Shown here piece after piece: positions 1 through 12,988 of a stretch of DNA of 64,000 bases. This stretch comes from Ophthalmolycus amberensis (lineage: Eukaryota; Chordata; Actinopteri; Perciformes; Zoarcidae), in contig JAFEUB010000065.1 of the NCBI GenBank assembly GCA_024529925.1, positions 2,356,001-2,420,000 on the forward strand, given 5' to 3'. Every line of letters starts with the position of its first letter. Within the stretch, counting starts at the first letter, position 1. A program made the position numbers and the translations under genes. The notes beneath the pieces were generated by a model that saw only the letters and a program-made list of their open reading frames with translations, had not been told where the DNA came from and made no database searches.

Positions 1-2685
1 ACACTTGTCCACATAAATAGAACGACGTGTACGGACTGAAGCATCGCTTAGACAGCTCCGGCACTTGAGGGAAATTCATCGGCTAATTGGCAGCGTGAAT
101 TCATGAAGACACCCTGGAATCTGGGCCAGTTAGGACTCCAGTACGACAGACACTGTATGTTGGACGGGTCGGCTGGGAATCCAAATCCACGTTTGCTGGA
201 TTTGGTTTTAAAATGTTGAAGCACCTGAACGGTGTTGACACGCTGTCCTCAAAACAAAGCCGGAACAGGAAGCAGAACCACTCAGCTCTGATATATGAGC
301 TCTTCCCGTGGTAATGGAGAGGACGTGTTAGATTGTGGACACTCTGCCTTATTAATTATACATCAAAGGCTTTTAGAGACACAGATTTGTTTCACTTTTT
401 ACTTCTACTTCTCTCTACACACTTCTATAAACAATGTCACTTCCTCCCTCCTCCCTGAAGTTAGTTTTTCTCCCTTGTGGTAAATGCATAAGAGCTCATA
501 TTCTCCTCTTTTTTTGGACCAAAACTTCGAGTCACTCATCCTGAGACCAAACAGAATGAAAACATTGAGGGACACAACAGACCATCAGCTCATAAAAAGA
601 CAGTGTACTAAAACAAATCCCAAACTCTGGATCGGCCGAGCATTCACACAGTACACGAACACGCACGAAACAAAAAAATCCAAACATAAAAGGGTCAAAT
701 TCATTCCTCCTCTAACATCAAATCCTGCTCTGAGAAACCCGAGACGCTCAGCTGGAGTGTCTTCCCTTCTCAGAAAATGTAAATGACTGACCACACAGTG
801 AAAAATGTACATGCACATGTTGAAGTCTGAGCTCTAGGATCGCTACACTGACAGTGATACTTTAGCATCAATCCACACTGGTGTCCTGCAGCCCCTTCAT
901 GAGCATGATCTGGGTTTCTAGGACAGAAAATCCTCTGTGTTTCATGTTTCTGCTATTTTGCCGTGGAGGATACAGTGGCAGCCATTCTGAACCAAGACAT
1001 ATTTCCGTGCAGTGACCCGACGCCATCTCCCAACAGATCTCATAAGAAATAACAACACCCTCATTTCTATTAGCGTCTTACTGGCAAGTGTTTTGTGTTG
1101 ACTCTCTGATTTGGTCACTCAGGGTAAATAGAGCGTCCTTTCCTCTAAATCTGAATCTCAGTATCTACAGCTAATCTATGTCGTACTATGCTGAAAGATT
1201 CTAAAACAGGAGAAAAACCCTAATTATAATCTCATGAAAGGAGAACAACAAAGAGGATATATAAACATTTAAATCATACTTTGTAGGGTTATGCAGCTCA
1301 CCGGAGTGAGATCAGTCTATTTGTTAAGCGTGGTTCTTCAATACACTGATGCAATATTAATTTATTTCATATCGCACAGCTCAAGTGCTGTCTCTGTGTG
1401 TCTGTGCAGACTCGAGTCATGTAGCACTGGCTTTAAAGAAAACAAAGAAAATCCCCACCTTCAAACAGAGCTTGTTTTGTTCGGGGCAAATGATTTTATC
1501 TGATGGGAGTTTTGGACCTGATTCCCCCCCCCCATCCCACCGAAGTTATACCACCTCACTTCCTGATATGGACCTGATAGTGAGACGTTGCTTCTATTTT
1601 AGACACTTTATGTCTGTGTGTTTGCAAAATATCATTTGTATCTTATTTGCATTTTCAAACAATATGTCCTGTTAGTTGGGTGCAATTTTGCCAAGTCATT
1701 AAACCAAACCTTATCTTGTGACTCATGCAAATGTTGTATTGTTTCTCAAAGCTTGTCCCGGTGCTTTGATACTTTTCTTTTTCTTTTACACCATCAAATA
1801 CAAGCTATATGCCCTCACCTGAACTATTTTCCAAAGTTCTTTACGAGGAAATCGACTTGCTTTGCAAGGTTCTTTATGCGTTAGTCAGAACAAAGGTGGC
1901 TGTGCTGCTGTTGCTCATCACGTCCTGTATTTGCGTCACAATCAATCAATATGAATGTGAAGAAAGTGGAAGGCCTTTACCTTTAAATAGAGATTTTTTG
2001 TTGTCGTTTATGTATGTTCTTCAGAAATACAATCACTATGTCTATCTGTACACAATGGTGAAGGTTGTTTTTATTTAATAAAACTCATAATTAAACTAAA
2101 ATAAAGTGATCGACGTACAGCCAGAGTTTTATCTGGCTGCACCAGGAATGTTGGCCTGAGCTCTAAGGACCGCAGAACTACCGGCCCATCAGCACTGTGC
2201 ACCTCAGACAAAAAACATGCAACTGTCTTTCCGTCACTCAAACAAACATACGCAATCTCACTCGCACACACAGCCTTGTCACTAACTTGGGATGCAGCCA
2301 TGCTCTCTACAGACGTGTTGCCGGACCATTAACTTCTGATGGAATCGAAATTTAGCCAAATTTCTGCCGGTCAGTGTTTCCAAAAACATCTATTTTAGGT
2401 GTTGACAGCAGTTTTGACATTATCTCTAATCCTCATTCCCCTACAAATAAGCCAATAGGTAGGTGGACACAATAGAAGAAGGTAAACATGTATTTCCGTA
2501 ATTTTTAATGCCCAAGATGAGCTTTTACATTTCACCCCTGTTGTTTTCTAAATTAAATGTCTTTTTTTATTGATTAACTGATTTTGTGTGATTTTTTTTT
2601 GGTTATAGTACTTTTTCTTGGAGCATCAACTTCTGAAAAAAGGTCTGGATGCTGCAGCCACGTCATGTACTAATTGTTATCATCA
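1..2685. other. Intergenic, no gene seen
   Basis: AT-rich non-coding DNA. The open frames are short, overlap on both strands and carry no recognisable domain or splice-consistent continuation. htr4 lies downstream on the minus strand, so its alternative 3' exons could fall in this direction, but I could not identify any here. Confidence 0.5.
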
Positions 2686-2876
2686 TCACGAAGGAAAAGT
2701 GCAGACTGGGCTTTGAGGGGGGTCTTAAAGAGACAGGCGCTAAAACAGCGCGTTTCAGACAGAGGGTGAATCATGTGAAAAAGAATGTGTTTTTGAAACG
2801 AGCATGTAAATATGTTCTCGTAGGAACCCCAAATACAAGTGTGAACCTGAAAATGAGCAGATGTCCCCTTTAACAC
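2686..2876 (+). repeat. Dispersed teleost repeat
   Basis: The stretch running from GGTCTTAAAGAGACAGGCGC to a terminal TGTCCCCTTTAA looks like a high-copy interspersed element I associate with many teleost genomes. It has no coding capacity. The family name is not assigned, and the identification rests on pattern memory rather than alignment. Confidence 0.5.
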
Positions 2877-5800
2877 AGATATATTAAAGGCCCCAAATCT
2901 GCAAAATCTAGTTTGTGAATACTTTCTCGACGGCCATAATTGAATAAATTAGGTTTTTATTATGCTTTATGTTGAGTTAATTATAATCTGACAACAATGG
3001 AACGATGACCCTCGCGTAAAGATGTTTGTTCCCAAAGTCATGTCTTTTTTAAGTTAAAGGCTGTCGGATGTCGTTCTCTTATCTATCAAGTGCATTAGAG
3101 TGAAATCGGTCTGTGACCCAGTTTGATGACTAACCCGTGAGTTTCAAATAACTGTTAATCATTTTCTCCTACCTGCTTGCTGTTGCTAAGGGAACAAATA
3201 ATAGACAAAAAAAGACACACAAGGCAATACAATTTTCACAAGAAACTTAAACGTCTGGTTCAACGGAGGACTCACAGCACACAGAAGATCGCAGAAAGGC
3301 AGGAGAGGAAGAAAGTACATAAGAAGTGCTCTTTCTCTCTTCAGCGGCTACAGCTGATGTAGCTGATGACACATGCTAATAAGCTTCATGAGGTGACCCA
3401 GTTTGGTTTCAGCTGCAGTCTGACTACACCGAGACCTTTTTATTGCTTCATGTTTAGGCCCCGGTCAGCCTCATGGTTATATAAAAAAAAAAAAAAACAC
3501 ACACAGCATTAAGCTGCAGCTTTTATCAAAATCAATACAGAAAGTTACCTTTGATATGGCGGGTCATCAAAAATTGATTAGAAGACTATTTGCGAGCGCT
3601 TCAAGATGTCGAGCGTCAAGTTCAAACGGCTGCATTCCTAAAAAAAAAAACCTTCTGAACTAAACTGAACTGAACTATATCTCCATTGCTCCTTTGGGGG
3701 AATTTTGCTCTGCAGACAGAGTTTAAAGTAAAAACACATGATGAGAACGGTGAAAACAAATGAACATAGCAAATCCGAAGAAAGCCTGCACCTCATCCCC
3801 GAATTTAATATCAGCTCTGCGGCACAATACACATGCCGACTGCCAGTGTTTATGACAGATTTAAACTGAGCCGTTGTGCCGTCTGTGTCAGACACAAGTC
3901 AATTGTTTTGCTCTCTTTTCAGCAGACGGAGAAATGTAAAGTATGTGATTCACCCGAAGCTAAAACAAGGTCGGCAGGTAAAGGTTTGACAGAGACTCAA
4001 CACCACAGAAACTCAACTGTTTTGTTGTAAAGTTAACCATATACTTTATAATATCACCCGGAAGGCCCAACTGTTTCCCTCTATACATCCACATACAGAC
4101 ACACAGCTGTCTGAGGTTCATGGGATTCACTCCAACTACAGGAAATAACCTCAAAACACAAGGGATTATGGGTAGCAGAAGATGGATGCGACATGTGATT
4201 AGCAGCAGGTGCTCATGCATGGAAAGTTGAGCAGAAATAAAAATGAATCATCAGATTTGCTTGCGACACATTCGTTTGTCGAACCCGGCAGGACGTAAAC
4301 CAACTGCTTGTGAGTCATGTGATTATCGCTGACAAGTTCTAGTCCGTTCAACACGAGGCCGTCGGCACCCAAAGAAACCAAACACAACAAAATGCAACAA
4401 CGCTGATATTTCCAGAATCGCTTGGACTGTTCGCAGGTGTGATCACACCTGCGCTCATCATCATACGGTAGTTTTTTTTTTTCCCCTCACGTTGTTGATG
4501 ACATCGGACGGAAAAAATGAATGGAACACCGGCATTTGCAGGGATAACACTGAGGGACTGAGTGTGCTCACAGAACGATGGGAAACCGCGATAGTGTAAG
4601 CCCCATCAGAAGCCTGGCAAGAGATCTGATGCAAAGTTCACTCACAATCTCTCAATGTGCTGAAACGGAACTGGGATTTATTTTCCCGCTCTGTGTTGTT
4701 TTTAGCAGAATCTCTGTGTCAGGCAGACAGTCAGCTGAGGTGAAGTCCTGTAGTTTCTATTGATAGTGTTGTGATATCAATTTGAAGCATCTTTCAGCTA
4801 TTTGTTTTGATTTTTTGGGCCAGCAGTTCTCTTGTTTTGGTTCACTCTCACTGCTCTCATGGTGGTTTTTTTGGGGTTATATTTGAGTAAAAAAGCTCGG
4901 ATTAATCCACTTTACCTTGCCTGTCCAGAATCAAATGTAAGACAGACACAATAAGAGAATAAATTAGTTAGTAGAGACCAAAACCAGAGCTAAAAGTGTT
5001 TTTTTTTTACCACGGACATTGACTTAGCAGGTAAGGTTAGCAGGTGTTGCTACTGACATGAACAATGACATTTTCTTTCGAGCAGGATCCTGAAACTCAA
5101 TCAGCTAAATGGAATTCAGCCATCATTAATTCCCTCATTTACACCTGTGCTTTTCCTACTCAAAAAGTCTTCCATGACAAAAGGCCTGTTGTGAATGTGC
5201 TTAATCCTTTACTGTTCTATGCAACACAGTGTGTGTGTGTGTGTTTATATTCTACTGACATTCTGTATTGACATTTGCCATAATGTATAAAGGCTAACTC
5301 AATGTGGAGCTGAGTCTGTTTCAAATCAGTGAACTAACACTATCATTTTTAAAGAAAGAGCAAGTCTTTTGTCCCTCGCAGATGTGCCCAGGTGGGTTCA
5401 TTCTACTGTCCAATTTGTCACCAAGGAAACCATGTTTCTGTTACAGAGGAGAGCAATGCCATGAGACCGAGAGAGAGAGATTCAATTAGAATCACAGATG
5501 AGTTCAGAACATCCAAACCGAGTCTAAAACCGAGGAGGAAGAGAAACGTCAGCAGCTGATGCAATCAGGAGACCAACAACTTTTATTATGTTGCTTATTT
5601 CTTATCATTTAAATGTGGGTTTTTCCCGTTTTACTCTCTCACTTTCTTTTGTTGTCGTATAAAATATGACGATAAACAGTAATTCCTTTTTTTAGCGCTC
5701 GAGACGAGAGGCGGGGACGAAAAAGAAACTGAAGATCAAAATCTTCTGGGCAAGAAAAAGGAGAGAAGCAGCTGGGGGATTTGGGGTTTCAATCAAACAG

Positions 5801-7689
5801 TAATAAATCATATAAGCCTCATAATAAATCCCAGACTGCAGTGTTTACACTTCCCCGGCCCGTCTGTCTAAACTAAGTGTCTGTGGTCGACACCACACGC
5901 TCAAAACATGGGCTGCAGCCTGTACAATAAAGGGGAGTTCTACAAAAGGGGCTTCGTCTTTTAATGATTTTGACATTGCATGGCTCCGGCATTCTGGGAC
6001 AAGCAAGATTGCGCTCTCCTGCTGATGTGAAGGATAAACCATGTGCGAGCAACAGTTGATTATGCATTTATTAACGAATGAACACAGCCCTGAAGGATGA
6101 ACCCATACGCCCTTCACCAAGGTTTGGAATAGACGGATCTATTTCGGGACACCATTTTCCAAAGATGAGAAGAAGCAGCTTAGTCTTTAGTTCAGATTCT
6201 CTTTTCTCCAATAAAAGCTGGAGCCTTAAGACTTGGGATAACCTGAATAATTTAAAAAAAAGAATGCTTAAATATCCGAACCTTTAGTCCTAGTATCGGT
6301 CAAGCTCCACCCAAAACCTGGATCCTACATTTCCCATAGTGCAACCAGCTTATCTTTTTCTCAGACCCCCTGTGCTCCTCCTGACTTGTAAATTGATCCT
6401 GTGTGTGTAAATATCAGTGGAGTGCCCCTTTAATACAACCCAACAATCAGTTACATTGTGTGTAATACATTTCTGGTTTCATCATTTCAGTGTTTCAACA
6501 GCTATTTTGCATTGCATTTGTGCAGCCATTGCTCATTTGTCTTCTTGCCTGCTGCACTTAACTTCCATCTGTGGAGCTGAATGCTTTAGCTTATTATAAT
6601 AATCAAAACAAGGAGGTTCAGGACGGGTAAACAGCATTGATTGAGCATTGCGGCAGGGCCTTGATCCAAAAGAGAGATCTTACTCGTCATCTCCCACATG
6701 AACCTTCGCTCCAGTGGGATTACGAGGTCTGCTGTTTTGAAATGGCTAAACAGCTGCGCTTTGCTTTGGCATTAACTGGCGGATTGTTGAACCACATAAC
6801 AATCACACTGATTGTACAGCACCGATAACGCTGCATTTGTGGAATTCAACAGGCCTTGAGATCCCCATGCAGAGCCGAAGGTGAACTCAGGACGGATCAC
6901 ACTGAAGTTGATTAACTGTAACAGGAAGAGTTGGACATTTTGAGTTGTAGCTTGTTATTTTTCTCACCAGACACTTGACACTCAAGGGGAAAATGTTTTG
7001 TTTTTTTATAATAGCCCTTCCTGGCTTCCCTACTTTGTTATATAGCACTAAAATGTGCATGTGTCCATGTGTCCAACTCCATAGCAAGGCAGAAAATTTG
7101 TTCTCTGCGGTCTGATTTGTGCACATTAAGAGACTGTATCAACCTCTCATTTTACACCTTTCACTCTTGTTTGAATCCCTCCCATGCTTGTATTTTTGAG
7201 TAGAAGCTCACACATTCAGCCCACACTGTTTTTAGGTACCGATGTCAGCTGCTCTGAAGGAGGTAAGATGACGGTGCCGAGAGAGTCACGGAGAATCTAC
7301 ACAAGAGAAGTGAGATTAAACTTGTTTCAGAAGATTAGGCGGCCACATCCAAAAACATGATGACCACAAGATCTTCAACGTGTTCAACAACAATAAGCTA
7401 CCTCTGAGGAGGACTCACCGAATTCCTACAATGTCAGCGTGTAGTAATGAGGAGAGCCCCGTGTTATGAAAGCAGCAAATCTTCCCAAAACATTTGATCT
7501 TTCAAAACTGTGTTGACCTGGATAACAAGAGCGTGCTGGCAGATAATTAAGTTCAGTTCCAATTTATTGCTGTGACATCACCCTTTGGTTAGTGGACGAT
7601 ACGGTTTTACATACGGCCCAAAGATATTACAATTAACTTTCATGAACAGGAAAAACACAAATCCCAAATCGGACAACGTTGTGGTAACG
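2877..7689. other. Intergenic, no gene seen
   Basis: About 4.8 kb without a supportable gene. Open frames are below 95 codons, have low-complexity or random composition and do not join through splice sites. Only short homopolymers and a short TG run near 5228 stand out. Confidence 0.5.
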
Positions 7690-7900
7690 ACCTGTCAATC
7701 ACACAGTAGCCAGGCCCTTAAGCACATACCCTGCTTTATAGTCTATTTTACTCTAAATGGGACCATAATGTACTAAATGAGCATCATGCTGTATCGAAGA
7801 AGGCTTGAAAGTGGCGATCGCGACCATAAACTCATGTTTACAATGTTGACAGAGGGAATAAATGGAGTGAGAAGTAGGGTCATTTTCTCATAAATTGAAC
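7690..7900 (-). repeat. Interspersed repeat, copy A
   Basis: Read on the minus strand, this matches the segment at about 41670-41880 over roughly 200 bases. Shared landmarks are ATTGTAAAC, GAGTTTATGGTC, ATACAGCATGATG, CATTTAGTACATTATGGTCC and TGATTGACAGGTC. It is a diverged copy of a non-coding repeat with a third partial copy at 15.5 kb. Confidence 0.75.
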
Positions 7901-8492
7901 AAAGACTAAAATACAGTAAAAGGAAGTTGTATACTATCCTCTGGAGCAACACAAGGCCTCTGGGGATAATGCAACACTATTTACTCAACAGCATTGACCT
8001 GTTTCAGATGGTCTCACTATCTTTTCTACTTTCTGGGCACACCACAAAGTCTTTGTTATGACTCTAAACACAAGCAAGTGTCTACTATCCACTGCTGGAG
8101 CATAGTGTTGATGGTGAGTGTCCGACAGCGTGCGTTTGTTGTCAGGACCACTCAGGAAAACGGCCTCAAGATTTTCATAGCGGAACACGACAACGCTGCT
8201 TCTTCCATGAAGAGCAGGAACGCAGAGTGATCCGAAGTGTTATCTGTGACCAGACTTCAGTAGAAACTAGAAGACTATTGCTGACCATGGAATGAAGTGG
8301 ACAAACAACAGTTTTATAAGATGCAGGAAGGCTGCTGGCGGTCTTTGAAGATGAACGGTGGTCTTTACTGAACAAATCTGCCTTTTATGGGTCCAAAGTC
8401 CAACAAACTGACAGATTGAGCAAAAGCGCATTCACACAGGAATAAATAAAAGGCAGAAGACAGATTTTGTGATGAACTGCACTACGGAGAAA

Positions 8493-8525
8493 CACACACA
8501 CAGACACACACACACACACACACAC
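8493..8525. repeat. CA microsatellite
   Basis: A (CA)n tract, slightly interrupted at its left end, in non-coding DNA. Confidence 0.9.
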
Positions 8526-8921
8526 CATCCACGCAAAAGCCCTAGAGCTCACAGACAAAATGACTCACTTTCACTTTCCAGTATCCTGTTGAATGTAATC
8601 TGATTGTCTGAGTCTGTTTTCTGTCCGAGACAGATTTTAAGAGAGGACATCAGATTGGAGTTAAAACTGTTTGCCTTTCTTGTTTCCGACCCACACCGGC
8701 AGAAAGCCTCAAAAACGCACACAGACACCCCGGAAACATACATTACAACAAAAACCACTGCGACTGGAGCAGAGGCATAAGGTCAGCAAGCTTCCTCTCT
8801 GACAAAAAAAAGAAACTACAGACACATACATGCACTTGCGTGCACGAAGCATTGCGTGTGTGTGTTTTTGCGTGCACGGTTTTTAGATTTTCAGAATGTC
8901 TCATATGACATAAATTTGTCA

Positions 8922-8922
8922 G

Positions 8923-8969
<47 letters not shown>

Positions 8970-8990
8970 TGTGTGTGTTTGTGTGTGTAA
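8922..8990. repeat. TG microsatellite
   Basis: An imperfect (TG)n tract of about 65 bases. The histidine/threonine-rich open frames read across it on the minus strand are artefacts of the dinucleotide repeat. Confidence 0.9.
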
Positions 8991-9589
8991 GTGCGTATGC
9001 CTCTGCTTCTCTCCAGCAGTAAAGTACTTGTGTTAAAGTTAAACAGTGCAGACACAAGCAGGTCGCCTCCTCCATCATCCCCACTAGAAGGGGAGCACAA
9101 ACACAGACGTCAACTAAATCACCACCATTAACGTCAACAGAAAAAAACGCTGTAAAAGTCAAAGAATGTTGGACCATCGTTGTGTTATCATTCATTATCA
9201 TTCAATTAAGGATTAATTGAACGCCATCGGCGAAATAAGACAAATTTGGGAAAAATGAAATCTGTCCTCCCTGAAGTTCAACACCTCAGATGACTCTAAG
9301 CTCAAGAAAACTCTACAGCGCTGTGACAAACGACTTCAGATGGCTCACTTTATTTAAAGCAACATGGGGTTTACTTTCAGGACGGCAAGCATATTATTTA
9401 GGTGTCAGTTTTACACACTGAGGACTTTATTAAAGCAATAAATACAATACAAAGGCAATACAGTTTAAAGTCAATGCTTTGTCCAATTTGGTGCAATTTG
9501 CACACGTGACACGTTAACTATTTAAAAAAGACTTTGAATAAACAAGCGATAGTGTTCTGTTCAGGGTTCTGCAGACTGATGCTGCAATC

Positions 9590-9905
9590 CATTGCAAATT
9601 AGAAGTCGATAATTCCGAGTCAGTCTTTCCGACTTCTGATCTAAATGCATCTTACGGCATCTGTTCGGGAAAACATGGCTGCAAAATTTGCCTGCAGCAG
9701 AGTGATGCTTGTGAAGCTGAGATACTTGCCATACAGACATCACTTCACTGCAGGCGTCCATGTTTTCCCGAGCAGATGCACTGGGACGCATTTAGATCGG
9801 AAGTTGCTGACTTGGAACTAACCACTTCCATTTACAGAGGCTGGATGGATCTTGCCAGAGTTTCCGACTTGGAATTCCGACTTGCAATGACCGTTCCATT
9901 GCACT
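9590..9905. repeat. Fold-back (palindromic) element, MITE-like
   Basis: The two halves are inverted copies. GATCTAAATGC, a CATCTG and GGGAAAACATGG on the left are mirrored by CCATGTTTTCCC, CAGATGC and GCATTTAGATC on the right, around a centre near 9697. Shorter 'CCGACTT' and 'AAGTCGG'-type motifs flank it. There is no coding potential. A miniature inverted-repeat transposon is the likely origin; target duplications were not resolved. Confidence 0.6.
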
Positions 9906-10982
9906 TTTTCATGTCGGAGTGCATTTTTTGTACAAAAGGATTTTAGCATGACCCCAGCATGTCGTCTGATTGTAAAATTGCTTCTGCTGCTGGTTTATAA
10001 CTTCACAAGCTACATGCTGCTGTTACTGTCTGCGCTGGCGTATTACTCCATCCACCTCCCCAGCTTCGACTGTTCCAGTTCCTTATTGCTGTATGTGCCT
10101 ATAAGTTAAAATAAGTAAAGGACTATATACATCTATGTACACAAAATACAGCATGTGTGCCCTTTATCTGCGCTAAAGCCTGATATCATCTTCCTTATCT
10201 TGACAGCTCAGATTAGATCAGATTTCCTGATGGGACTCAGCTCATGAGCAGATCTTATTTCTATAATATGAGCAGATCTTATTTCTATAATATGAGTACG
10301 TACACACTATGCTCCAAAATTGAATGACTCAACTATTAATTTAACACAAGTCTGATTCCTGGACAGTTTTCTTTTTTTTCTGGTAAAATGTTCCCTCTGC
10401 AGAGCAACACAGCTGCTTTGGCCATGAACATGTATTTCTAGAAAAGGCACAGCCTGTTCAGATCTATTATTTACACATTAAAGTATGACACATGGCCTAA
10501 ATGAGAGATGATGACTTCATTCAAATAAGATGATACTTTGCATCCAAGCCATGATATGGTGTCTCGCTGCTGGTTTTGATGCACCGCCAATGATTGAACC
10601 AACCTATGATCCATAGGACGTAGACTGAAACTAAATCAAATCATGTTTTTAAAATCGAAATGTCTTCAAAATGGCAGACAATTGGCCCGCTCAATGCACA
10701 CATGCTCCAAAACGGGCACAGTGTTGTTAATATTAGGTTGTGGTGACAAATAGATTGACAAAGGAACAAATAACAGTCCAATCTGTCATTCTCTTTTCAA
10801 TTTTACAGTGAAGTGCATCAAAAACATAAGAATGTTTCGTCTCCTTGCAAGAGAAGACAAATGAATCTGGTTCCCGCCTGAGGTCTTGATTTCTTCTTTG
10901 ATGGACTTTTAACACGGAGCACAGCAAGACAACACAAATATTCACGAAGACAGGTGTAGGCGTGCCTTTACCGTGTGTTTAC
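9906..10982. other. 3' side of htr4, no further exon identified
   Basis: This follows the last recognised htr4 exon on the minus strand. After the TAA at 10979-10981 the same frame happens to stay open to about 10733, but it resembles no known receptor tail convincingly. Alternative C-terminal exons are expected in this direction and were not identified. Confidence 0.4.
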
Positions 10983-12957
10983 CTCAGTGCCATAGACGTC
11001 CCGTTGCCCGACGCAGCCGAGTACGCTCTTTGGGTGTGTCCATAGGAGCAGCTCCCCTGCCGTGCATACCGCTCATCCCCACAGCAGAGAATCACCAGAA
11101 AGGCCCTCCGAAACGCCCGGTTCAGAAAGGCGTACAGGAAAGGGTTCAACCCTGAATTAATGTACCCGAGCCACAGCCAGGCTGTCCACAGCTGCCAGGG
11201 CACTGAGTAATGGATGAATGGGTCCACCACGTTGGTGATGAAGAATGGCGCCCAGCATAGACAGAAACAACCCATTATAACCGCCAACGTCTTTGCCGCC
11301 TTAGTCTCAATGCGCATGCGGCTGTTCGCTATGGGACCGTGGTCTGAGGAGGAGGAGCCCGTTGTTGTCCTAAGGCGGTAGTGCTCCAACGGATCTGAGG
11401 AAGTGGAGGACCTCACGGTGACGACTGGAGTCGTCCCAGTGACGGGAGCAGAGCCGGCCCGCTGCAGTGTCTCGATCTGCCGCACGTGGGTCATGGCGGT
11501 GACGTAGATCCGCTGGTAGGCCAGGACCATGAGAGCCAACGGGACGTAGAAGGCCACTGTGGAGCAGATCAGGGCATACGGCCGGTTGACCAGAAACACA
11601 CAGCTGGTGTCGTTGGAGCCTCCTGCCAAGGCGTGCCTCTCCTCAATCTGGAGAGGAGACGAAACACGACACAAAAAGAACAAAACTTTATTTTTTTCGT
11701 TTGTGTATGTATGAAACAAACAAGACAATTGACAAGATGTTAAAGGTGGAAGTGTTTTTGGACTTTGAGGAGGCTAACTACTAAGCTAAGCTTTTAAAAG
11801 GTATCTTTCACAGAATACACATATTGAGTAATTCTGGTTTCAAAGCTAAGATCGAGACGAGACTCCTTAGTTTCATATCACCATGCCACCAGGAGTGCGG
11901 CGTCTCATTCTGTCTTTGGTGGAAATGGAGCAGAGAGAGTTCACACCAAGATGACGTACTTTAGCATATCGTTTAACTTGTGTCACAATTATTAAATCAG
12001 TTCCTGTGGCTTTGTGACAGCTAGAGTGAGAAGAAGTTACATTTTCAAACAACTCCTTTTTTGGGCAGAACAAGAGTGCGATGGAAATCGCATGAATTTT
12101 TTGAGAGAAAGACAAGCGGCCAAAGATGAAACATGTACACACAACAGATAAAAACAAACTAAACACTAAAACCTGGCCTAAATGTGCAGACATAAGTCAA
12201 AGCAAGTCCGATGCAATTTTTGTCCGTGACATATGACTTCAAGTCACCCAGCCAGCTCTTAAAAAACAAAAGATTGTTCTTTGGATGCTGCCAGACTGAA
12301 AGACGGAGAAAAGAGCAGAGTATTTCATTAACTCTGGCTGAATAAATTCATCTATCCTCGTCTGCCTCTGGGAGTCCTGCAGCTCATTTCAAGGCAGCTC
12401 TGAAATAACCTCACGCCAAAACATATCCAAAGCAGCAGGAAATGCTTGTTGAAGTGCTGTCTTTGCTCGCAGCAAGAGAGCCTCCACAGGGACTGGAATT
12501 GTTTTGTGATCACTGCATTAGCGTGTCATTGTTCCAGGGATTGGAAGCATTATTTGAAACAGAGAATATTAGGTTGGAAAGGTATGCTGCGTTTGCCCTC
12601 ACAGAAAGAACATATCTCTCTTTAAGCATTTGAGGGAGGTATGTGAACTGTTAAGTGTGATACTTTGTTCAAATAAACAGTATATTTTGTTTATGCAGGG
12701 CAGTAATAAAATTGTAAAAAATAATAATAATGTAACCAGCAGTTGCTTTTGAGCCCCCTTTTTGATTTTCAATCTCAGCGGCTGAGGACTCACAATGTCC
12801 TCGATGCCAATGGCGTTCCAGCTTTGCATGATGGGTAGAAAGGAGATGAAAATAGGGATGAGCCAGCAGCCACTGAGCATCACTGCCACTCTGACCGGGG
12901 TCATCTTGTGTCTGTAGACCAACGGCTGGCAGCAGATAGCGTAATACCTGGAGTAAG

Positions 12958-12988
<31 letters not shown>

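Noticed and set aside
10733..10945. In-frame continuation after the htr4 TAA as a receptor tail
   Set aside because: It is separated by a stop, lacks a separate acceptor at a workable distance, and its resemblance to a known 5-HT4 tail is too weak.
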